Shown one piece after another: positions 1-5,711 of a stretch of DNA of 5,711 nt (the first letter of the stretch is position 1; each line of letters starts with the position of its first letter). The notes below the pieces were generated by a model. It had not been told where the DNA came from. It saw only the letters and a list, made by a program, of their open reading frames with translations, and made no database searches. Location of the stretch: contig DCHT01000064.1 in the NCBI GenBank assembly GCA_002314885.1, positions 1 to 5,711 on the forward strand, given 5' to 3'. This DNA comes from Bacteroidales bacterium UBA1745 (GTDB lineage: Bacteria > Bacteroidota > Bacteroidia > Bacteroidales > UBA932). A program made the translations under genes and the position numbers.

Positions 1-5
1 TGACC

Positions 6-21
6 TATAATATATATTATA
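6..21. promoter_or_regulatory. AT-only palindrome just upstream of the lipoprotein start
   Basis: TATAATATATATTATA is a perfect 16-bp inverted repeat made only of A and T, ending one base before the ATG at 23. It stands out against the GC-rich surroundings. It could belong to the -7 region of a promoter, or simply be the unstructured AT-rich leader that Bacteroidota use for initiation in place of a Shine-Dalgarno motif. The typical Bacteroidota -33 TTTG element would lie outside the window, so a promoter call is unproven. Confidence 0.35.
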
Positions 22-22
22 T

Positions 23-1150
23 ATGAGATTCAGATTATCGATTTTGGTGGCAGCTGCCGCCGCTGTAATATTCGCCTCCTGCGACAAGGAACCGTCGACC
101 GATATCGCCGACCGCGTTACGCTGCTTGACGGTACGTCTTCCACTATGATATTCGAAAAGACCGGAGGCGCTGCTACGATGAAGTTCGTTGCGACGAAGG
201 ACTGGACTATCAGCATCAGCGGGGAATGGCTCAGCTGTTCCCGTATGGCAGGCACAAAGGGCACTTCCCAGGTGAGCCTGAACGCCGAGGCCAACGATAC
301 CTATTCGGAGAGGACGGCGGAGGTGACGATCAGCGCTGGTTCAGCGAATCAGGTCATCACCGTGAAGCAGTATCCTAAGGCTCAGCTCTACAAGGTGGTC
401 GCACATCGCTGCGGTTATCTCGAGAACGGCTGCGCGGAGAACTCCCTTACAGCATTGAAGAAGACGGTCGCACAGTACTGCTATGCTGCGGAGGTCGACG
501 TTATGTGGACGAAGGACAACAATGTGGTCGTATGTCATCCGGACGATACATATAAGGTGAACGGACTTGTGCCATCGGAGTCCACCCTGGCGGAAATCAG
601 GGAGAAGGGAACTCTTTCCGACGGTTCCCAGATGCCTTGCCTGGAGGATTTCCTGGATATACTCGTGGACAAGGATGTGAATCCTCTCGGCACCAAGGTG
701 TGGCTGGACATAAAGGGTCCGTCAACTGATACTCAGAAGAAGGTGATGGACCGTTGCGCTGAGATTGCCAAGACTTACAAAGCCGGCAGTCTGGTGGAAT
801 ACCTTGTGCCTAGCGGCTATGCCGACTACACCGGAATGAGGGCTTCGCTTATGGACAACTACGGCATTGACGCGGCCTGGAACAGCAAGGTGGACGCTCC
901 GTCCGCCTACGGTGCTAACGGTTGGGCTCAGATGCCTTATTCGACTCTGAGAACCAGCGATTATTGGCCGATCAGCAAGTCTTATCTGAACAGTGGAGTG
1001 CGTGTGAGCATCTATTACACGCCTAGTTCCAAGAAATACGACAGCTTCTATCTGGATTGCCTTCCTATCTACAACGACGTGAAGGCACTGTTCGTGAACC
1101 ACCCTCAGGCACTGATCGACGAACTCATCAAGAAGGGATACGAGAGATAG
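23..1150 (+). CDS. BACON-domain glycerophosphodiester phosphodiesterase lipoprotein
   Basis: A 375-residue exported lipoprotein. Residues 1-19 form a short signal peptide (basic MRFR, an Ala/Val-rich core, then FAS) before lipobox Cys20. The following D-K-E is acidic and could act as a Bacteroidota surface-export signal (inference). Residues ~33-118 look like a BACON domain: W61 in 'DWTIS', W69-L70, the 'ERTAEVTIS' strand and the closing 'ITVKQ'. BACON domains are thought to bind glycans or mucin. Residues ~124-375 are a GDPD domain, a family that hydrolyses glycerophosphodiesters to glycerol-3-phosphate and an alcohol. Candidate catalytic or metal residues are H128-R129, E139-N140, E157, D159, H172 and D229-x-K231. 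Several motif positions are variant: HRC instead of HRG, HP instead of HD, and DIK instead of EIK. The ATG at 23 is the only start that keeps the signal peptide; no Shine-Dalgarno motif precedes it. The stop abuts the stop of the opposing gene. The substrate is unknown. The GDPD fold is confident, activity less so. Confidence 0.88.
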   Translation: MRFRLSILVAAAAAVIFASCDKEPSTDIADRVTLLDGTSSTMIFEKTGGAATMKFVATKDWTISISGEWLSCSRMAGTKGTSQVSLNAEANDTYSERTAEVTISAGSANQVITVKQYPKAQLYKVVAHRCGYLENGCAENSLTALKKTVAQYCYAAEVDVMWTKDNNVVVCHPDDTYKVNGLVPSESTLAEIREKGTLSDGSQMPCLEDFLDILVDKDVNPLGTKVWLDIKGPSTDTQKKVMDRCAEIAKTYKAGSLVEYLVPSGYADYTGMRASLMDNYGIDAAWNSKVDAPSAYGANGWAQMPYSTLRTSDYWPISKSYLNSGVRVSIYYTPSSKKYDSFYLDCLPIYNDVKALFVNHPQALIDELIKKGYER

Positions 1151-2173
1151 CTAGACAGCCTTATAGGATTGCGGCTCGCGGAAACCGAGGAGGAAGGACT
1201 TGACGTCCATTCGCTTCTTGCCCGCGAGCTGCATTTCGTCTATGCGCAGCGCGCCGTCGGCAGTGGCGATGGCAAGGTAGGTCTTTCCGTCGGAGAGTAT
1301 GGTACCAGGCTCGTAAGTCTGTCCGCAGAGCACGTCGTCGCCGGCAGCCGTCGTGGCGAATATCTTCATTGAGACAGGCTCACCGCCGTCCTTGACGAGG
1401 TCGGCGTAGGCGGCAGGATATGGGCTCAGGCCGCGGATGAGGTTGCGGACGTTGCGGGTGCTGCCGTTCCAGTCGATGTGGCAGAGTTCCTTGGTGAGCT
1501 TAGGAGCAGGTCTGAGCTGCTCGTCGCCCTGGATGAAGGTCTTCTGGAGGCGGTATTCGATGTCGTTCTCCATAATGCCTTCCACGGTCTGCACGACAAC
1601 CCTTGAGCCGAGTTCCATAAGCTTGTCGTGGATGGTGCCGGCAGTGTCGTCGTCGCTGATCTTGATCTGCTCGCGCATCATAATCTTGCCCGTGTCTATG
1701 CCTTCGTCAATCATAAAGGTAGTGACGCCGGTCACGTTCTCTCCGTTGATGACTGCCCAGTTGATAGGGGCGGCACCGCGGTACTGAGGCAGCAGGGCAG
1801 CGTGGAGGTTGAAGGTTCCGTACTTTGGAATCTCCCATACGACCTTAGGCAGCATCCTGAAGGCCACGACCACGAAGAGGTCCGGCTTGAGGGCCTTCAT
1901 TGCCTCGATGAACTCCGGGTCCTTCATCTTCTCAGGCTGGTATACCGGCAGATTGTGGGCGACGGCGTACTTCTTGACGGCGCTCTCGTTGACCTTGAGG
2001 CCGCGACCGCTCGCCTTGTCCGGCACGGTCACCACTCCCACGATGTTGTACTTGTTCTTTATGAGTTCCTCGAGAGGAGCGATGGCGAAGTCAGGCGTAC
2101 CCATATATACTATCCTGGTCTTGTGGAACAGGCCGCCTATGAGCCTCTTGACTTTCCTGATTTTGGCTTTCAT
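1151..2173 (-). other. fmt: Fmt domain with a possible independent internal start
   Basis: An in-frame ATG (complement of 2171-2173, residue 461 of the fusion) begins 'MKAKIRKVKRLIGGLF' and would give a free Fmt of 340 residues. That is slightly longer than the 315-residue E. coli enzyme, because about 19 basic residues precede the first beta strand 'RIVYMG'. The next Met (484) lies inside that strand, so it is not a plausible start. The codons after this ATG are A-rich (ATG AAA GCC AAA ATC AGG AAA), which suits SD-independent initiation. However, the same residues also read naturally as the cytoplasmic tail of the permease. An annotator might therefore call two genes here, but no stop codon separates them in this frame. 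Free Fmt, fused Fmt or both are possible. Confidence 0.4.
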
Positions 2174-3553
2174 TGTGTCGAGATTGAAGAGTGCGGAGTC
2201 GTTGATCGCCTTCCAGGTCAGAAAGGCGCCCGTCGGCAAGAGCACGTAGGCCGATATGAACACTCCGGTGAATGAGTCCACTGCGCCGTCCCTCGCCAGC
2301 TTCGTACCGGTCACGTCGATGACCCAGTAGAGCACGAAGAACAGCACCGATATGATGGCAGGCGTGCCCAGTCCTCCCTTTCGTATCAGGGCACCGATAG
2401 GGGCTCCGATGAAAAAGAATATGAAGCAGGCCAATGCCAGCGCGAATTTCTTGAATATGCCCTCGTCGATGCGCCTCAGCAGGTAGTTGTACTGATAGGA
2501 ATCCCTGGCGTAGGAGGAGAGGGAAGTGACCATCTCTTCGGCCTGGCTGGCAGCCCTGTAATAGGCGTCGATCTCCTGCGTCAGGTTGTCCCACTGGTCC
2601 ACGTTCTCCGGTTCGAAGTTGTAGCTGATGCCCCTCTTCGTCGTGTCGAGCTGCTTGTTGTAGCGCAGGGTGTGTGAATTCGTGACGGAGAGGATGTGGG
2701 ATTCTATCAGATTGTCGTTGAGGCCTCCGAGGGAGTCCTTCTGATGGTTGAGCTTCTTGAGGTTCAGGGCCTTGATCTCGTCCTTGAACTCGCCGGCCTC
2801 TGATTTCTGGAAGGCGTAGTTCTTCAGGGAGATCACGAGTTCCTGATGCTTGAAGTCGATCTTCTGCAGCTGGAGGGTGGTGTCGCGGTACTTGCGGGTG
2901 TTGGTCTCCTCGTAGTTGGTGCCGTCGAAAAGCTCGAAGGTCAGGTAACTCTTGTCGGGGGAGATCTTCATCATTGCGGAATCCGCGATGGTGAGGCCCA
3001 CATTGCCCTTGTTGGAGGTGTGGTTATAGACCATCACCCCGTGCATCATTCCGCTTTCGTCGCGTTCCTCGATCCTGAGCACATAGCCGTCGATGCCGTC
3101 GTAGAAGCTCTTCTCCGGTATCTTGATCTCGTTCTTCGTCCTGAGGATGTCATTTCGGAGGGTGAAGATCTTGTTATATGCCACAGGGATGAGGTTGTTG
3201 GACGCGAAGAAGCCTCCGATGCTGATGGCTACCGCGATCACGGTCAGCGGGGCGAGCACGCGGGCGAGGGATACGCCGGCGGCCTTGATGGCGAGAAGCT
3301 CGTTGTTCTCGGCCAGGTTGCCCATAGTCATCATCGCGGCGAGCAGCACGGCCAGAGGCAGGGCTGTCGGGATGATGGTACATCCGCCCCAGCCCATAAA
3401 CTCGAGGATCACGCCGAGTCCGAGTCCCTTGCCGACAAGTTCATCGATGTAGAGCCAGAGGAACTGCATCATAAGGATGAACAGCACAACGAAGAACGTT
3501 GCGCAGAACGGTCCCAGGAAGGACTTCATTATGAACCTGTCGAGCTTTTTCAC
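1151..3553 (-). CDS. fmt: LptF/LptG-type permease fused to methionyl-tRNA formyltransferase
   Basis: One uninterrupted 800-residue frame with two complete domains. Residues 1-~455 are a YjgP/YjgQ (LptF/LptG) permease, the membrane part of the LptB2FG transporter that extracts lipopolysaccharide from the inner membrane. It has hydrophobic helices near 12-36, 52-78 and 98-123, a periplasmic region ~124-365 (the usual place of the beta-jellyroll), and helices near 370-389, 396-413 and 427-446. The segment 'ENNELLAIKAAG' (82-93) matches the family's cytoplasmic coupling helix that contacts the ATPase. Residues ~480-800 are Fmt, which formylates initiator Met-tRNA using 10-formyl-tetrahydrofolate. 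It shows 'RIVYMGTPDF', 'LLPQYRGAAPI' and the N582/H584/D620 catalytic set, and its C-terminal domain is intact. A basic linker (461-480) joins the two parts. The start is GTG at 3553, giving the family-like MKKLDRFIMKSFLG; the first in-frame ATG is residue 9. It lies 16 bp after alaS, so it is probably cotranscribed. Whether LptF or LptG cannot be told from sequence alone. Confidence 0.9.
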   Translation of the reverse strand: MKKLDRFIMKSFLGPFCATFFVVLFILMMQFLWLYIDELVGKGLGLGVILEFMGWGGCTIIPTALPLAVLLAAMMTMGNLAENNELLAIKAAGVSLARVLAPLTVIAVAISIGGFFASNNLIPVAYNKIFTLRNDILRTKNEIKIPEKSFYDGIDGYVLRIEERDESGMMHGVMVYNHTSNKGNVGLTIADSAMMKISPDKSYLTFELFDGTNYEETNTRKYRDTTLQLQKIDFKHQELVISLKNYAFQKSEAGEFKDEIKALNLKKLNHQKDSLGGLNDNLIESHILSVTNSHTLRYNKQLDTTKRGISYNFEPENVDQWDNLTQEIDAYYRAASQAEEMVTSLSSYARDSYQYNYLLRRIDEGIFKKFALALACFIFFFIGAPIGALIRKGGLGTPAIISVLFFVLYWVIDVTGTKLARDGAVDSFTGVFISAYVLLPTGAFLTWKAINDSALFNLDTMKAKIRKVKRLIGGLFHKTRIVYMGTPDFAIAPLEELIKNKYNIVGVVTVPDKASGRGLKVNESAVKKYAVAHNLPVYQPEKMKDPEFIEAMKALKPDLFVVVAFRMLPKVVWEIPKYGTFNLHAALLPQYRGAAPINWAVINGENVTGVTTFMIDEGIDTGKIMMREQIKISDDDTAGTIHDKLMELGSRVVVQTVEGIMENDIEYRLQKTFIQGDEQLRPAPKLTKELCHIDWNGSTRNVRNLIRGLSPYPAAYADLVKDGGEPVSMKIFATTAAGDDVLCGQTYEPGTILSDGKTYLAIATADGALRIDEMQLAGKKRMDVKSFLLGFREPQSYKAV

Positions 3554-3569
3554 GGACGGGGTCGGGAAA
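3554..3569 (-). other. 16-bp alaS-permease gap and GTG initiation site
   Basis: The alaS TAA (complement of 3570-3572) and the permease GTG (complement of 3551-3553) are separated by TTTCCCGACCCCGTCC. The gap has no purine-rich Shine-Dalgarno motif, no room for a promoter or terminator, and is C-rich. This spacing argues for cotranscription, with SD-independent or coupled initiation at a GTG codon. Confidence 0.6.
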
Positions 3570-5711
3570 TTACTTGGTAGCTACCTCGATGAGTGCGTCG
3601 ATGGCTTCGTCAAGGCCTGCGGCATTGCGGCCGCCTGCAGTTGCGAGACCTGGCTGTCCGCCACCGCCGCCCTGGATGAACTTGGCGCCTTCGCGGATGT
3701 CCTTGCCTGCGTTTTTGCCGGCTGCCACGAGATCCTGTGAGTACATCACGAGGAGCTGAGGCTTGCCGTCAGACTCGATGCCTGCGACGATAGCGGTGTT
3801 CTGGAGCTCCTTCTGGAGGGTGAGAGCCGCGTCGCGGAGCATATTGACGTTGATGGTGAGGTCGGTGTTGTGGCGTACCTGGATGAGGTTGATGCCGTTG
3901 ACCTCCTTGCCGAGATTCCTGAGTTCCTTGGCGAGTTCAGCAGCCTTCTGCTTGGCGACTTCCTCAGCCATCTTCTTGTACTCGCTGTTCTCGCTCAGGA
4001 GCTTCTGGATGGCGCCTGCGAGGTCCGGTACGTTGTTGAAGAAGGCCCTTGCGGTACGGAGTGCGTCCTGTGCTGCCTCTGAGTACATCTCGGCTGCTAC
4101 GCCGGTAACAGCCTCGATACGGCGGATGCCGGCTGCGATGGCAGCCTCGCTGGTGATCTGGAAGTAGCCGATGTTGCCGGTTGCGGAAGTGTGGCAGCCG
4201 CCGCAGAGCTCGACGCTAGGGCCGAACTTCACGACGCGTACTACGTCTCCGTACTTCTCGCCGAAGAGGGCGATTGCGCCCATCTCCTGTGCCTGCTCCA
4301 TAGTTGCGTCACGCTTCTCCTCGAGGGCGAGGTTGGCGCGGATGAGGGCGTTGACCTTGTGCTCCACCTCGCGGATCTGGGCCTCGGTCATCTTCTCGAA
4401 ATGGCTGAAGTCGAAGCGGAGGTAGTTGTCACATACGTATGAGCCCTTCTGCTCGACGTGAGTTCCGAGAACTTCGCGGAGGACATTGTCGAGGAGGTGG
4501 GTGCAGGAGTGGTTGTTGGCAATCTTCTGACGGCGCTCTGCGTCAACTACGAGGGTGAAGCCTTCAGTAGGGTCTGCAGGCATCTTCTCTGCGATGTGCA
4601 CGGTGAGGCCGTTTTCCTTGACGGTGTTGAGGATGGCAATCTTCTCGCCGTTTTCGGAAACGATATATCCGGTGTCTCCAACCTCGCCGCCCATCTCTCC
4701 GTAGAATGGAGTGCGGTCGAATACGAGCTGGAGCATTTCCTTGTTCTTCTGCTTCACCTGGCGCTGCTTCAGGAGCTGTGCGCCCTCTACGGTGGTCTCG
4801 TCGTAGCCTACGAACTCAGACTCGCCCTCGTGGTACTCAACCCAGTCGCCGAACTCGTTGGCGGTGGCGTTGCGTGCGCGTTCCTTCTGCTTCTGAAGTT
4901 CCACGTTGAAGCCCTCGAGGTCCACCTTGTAGCCGTTCTCGCCTGCGATGAGCTCGGTGAGGTCGATAGGGAAGCCGTAGGTGTCATAGAGCTTGAATGC
5001 GTCCGCACCTGCGATGAGCTTGGTGGCGCTGGCTGCCTTCATACAGTCCTCGAGCAGCTTGATGCCGCGGTCGAGGGTCTTGAGGAATGCGTTCTCCTCC
5101 TCGCGGATGACGTTCTCGATGAGTTTCTGCTGCTTTGCGATCTCAGGATAAGCCTCGCCCATATCGTTGATGAGCTGAGGAACGAGACGGCAGAGGAAAG
5201 GCTCGTTGAGGCCGAGGAAGGTGTAGCCGTAGCGGACTGCACGGCGGAGGATTCGACGGATCACATAGCCTGCCTTCACATTGGAAGGAAGCTGGCCGTC
5301 AGCGATGGAGAAGCTGATGGTACGGATGTGGTCGGCGATGACTCGCATAGCCACGTCGGTCTTCTTGTCCTCGCCGTACTTGTGGCCGGAGATCTCACCG
5401 ATCTTGGCGAGCATACCGGTGAATACGTCGGAATCATAGTTGGAGTTCTTGCCCTGGAGCACGGCGCAGAGGCGCTCGAAGCCCATACCTGTGTCGATGT
5501 TCTTTGCAGGGAGGGACTCGAGATGACCGTCGGCCATACGCATATACTGCATAAATACGATGTTCCAGATCTCGATCACGTGTGGGTCGTCGTGGTTCAC
5601 GAGGTCACGGCCGAGAATGCCGCTGGCCTTCTCTTCCGGGGTACGGATGTCGATGTGGATCTCCGAGCAAGGGCCGCAAGGACCGGTGTCGCCCATCTCC
5701 CAGAAGTTGTC
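3570..5711 (-). CDS. alaS: alanine--tRNA ligase, C-terminal 713 residues (partial)
   Basis: Class II synthetase that charges tRNA-Ala and clears mischarged Ser and Gly. The frame runs off the right edge: the last bases read D-N-F-W-E just before 'MGDTGPCGPCSE', a motif internal to the catalytic domain. The Met at 5696 is therefore not the start, and by comparison with E. coli about 165-170 N-terminal residues, including motifs 1 and 2, are missing. Visible in order: motif 3 'GMGFERL' (complement of 5469-5489); the tRNA-binding helical region with 'GYVIRRILRRAVRYG'; the editing domain with zinc ligands HSCTH (complement of 4497-4511) and C-GGC-H (complement of 4191-4205); a charged, probably coiled-coil stretch (roughly 3890-4030); and the C-Ala domain with its Gly-rich 'GGGGGQPGLATAGG' (about 3636-3680). 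All key editing residues seen are present, so the enzyme should be functional. It is the first visible gene of the minus-strand unit. Confidence 0.97.
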   Translation of the reverse strand, partial: DNFWEMGDTGPCGPCSEIHIDIRTPEEKASGILGRDLVNHDDPHVIEIWNIVFMQYMRMADGHLESLPAKNIDTGMGFERLCAVLQGKNSNYDSDVFTGMLAKIGEISGHKYGEDKKTDVAMRVIADHIRTISFSIADGQLPSNVKAGYVIRRILRRAVRYGYTFLGLNEPFLCRLVPQLINDMGEAYPEIAKQQKLIENVIREEENAFLKTLDRGIKLLEDCMKAASATKLIAGADAFKLYDTYGFPIDLTELIAGENGYKVDLEGFNVELQKQKERARNATANEFGDWVEYHEGESEFVGYDETTVEGAQLLKQRQVKQKNKEMLQLVFDRTPFYGEMGGEVGDTGYIVSENGEKIAILNTVKENGLTVHIAEKMPADPTEGFTLVVDAERRQKIANNHSCTHLLDNVLREVLGTHVEQKGSYVCDNYLRFDFSHFEKMTEAQIREVEHKVNALIRANLALEEKRDATMEQAQEMGAIALFGEKYGDVVRVVKFGPSVELCGGCHTSATGNIGYFQITSEAAIAAGIRRIEAVTGVAAEMYSEAAQDALRTARAFFNNVPDLAGAIQKLLSENSEYKKMAEEVAKQKAAELAKELRNLGKEVNGINLIQVRHNTDLTINVNMLRDAALTLQKELQNTAIVAGIESDGKPQLLVMYSQDLVAAGKNAGKDIREGAKFIQGGGGGQPGLATAGGRNAAGLDEAIDALIEVATK

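Noticed and set aside
1155..1180. Possible hairpin around CCTTATAGG as a terminator
   Set aside because: The stem is only three base pairs and no T-tract follows on either strand.
1628..2275. A 215-codon open frame on the plus strand opposite the Fmt region
   Set aside because: The opposite strand carries unmistakable Fmt motifs, and this translation shows no family signature.
2091..2594. A 167-codon minus-strand frame across the permease-Fmt junction, considered as evidence of a frameshift
   Set aside because: Its translation is Arg/Gly/His-rich nonsense, while the main frame reads recognisable permease and Fmt sequence continuously on both sides, so no frameshift is needed.
3527..3529. 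ATG (residue 9) considered as the permease start
   Set aside because: Starting here would drop the conserved-looking MKKLDRFI segment that precedes the first membrane helix in this family; GTG at 3553 fits better.
2846..3580. A 244-codon open frame on the plus strand opposite the permease
   Set aside because: It is antisense to a well-supported membrane protein gene, and its low-complexity composition rich in His, Glu, Gly and Val has no recognisable domain; this is typical of a shadow frame in GC-rich DNA.
5694..5696. ATG at the right end considered as the alaS start
   Set aside because: It lies within the catalytic-domain motif DNFW-x-MGDTGPCGPC, and the coding frame continues upstream to the window edge.

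Overview
The window looks like chromosomal DNA of a Bacteroidota bacterium, probably of the order Bacteroidales. The evidence is an exported lipoprotein carrying a BACON domain (a fold typical of gut Bacteroidota), no Shine-Dalgarno-like motif before the starts that can be read, and an alanyl-tRNA synthetase with the Gly-rich C-terminal 'GGGGGQPGLATAGG' signature that I associate with this phylum. Base composition is GC-rich for the group by eye, which would suit a Rikenellaceae/Alistipes-like lineage, but that placement is a guess. No RNA gene, CRISPR array, insertion sequence or phage gene is visible.

Layout. On the left (23-1150, + strand) is a complete gene for a lipoprotein with a BACON domain followed by a glycerophosphodiester phosphodiesterase (GDPD) domain. 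Its stop codon directly abuts the stop codon of the next gene, which runs towards it. From 1151 to the right edge everything is on the minus strand. In transcription order this is the 3' part of alaS (alanyl-tRNA synthetase, cut by the window edge), a 16-bp gap, then one 800-residue open frame. That frame joins a complete six-helix LptF/LptG-type lipopolysaccharide-transport permease to a complete methionyl-tRNA formyltransferase (Fmt). The minus-strand genes almost certainly form one transcription unit.

Function. Two of the three minus-strand activities serve protein synthesis: charging tRNA-Ala, and formylating initiator Met-tRNA. The third drives export of lipopolysaccharide from the inner membrane. 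The main oddity is that the permease and Fmt share one uninterrupted frame with no stop between them. The predicted protein would place Fmt on the cytoplasmic C-terminus of a membrane protein. An internal ATG at 2173 could also yield a free Fmt. I saw no sign of a wholly new system; the permease-Fmt fusion, the zero-gap convergent junction and the variant GDPD active site are the points worth checking.
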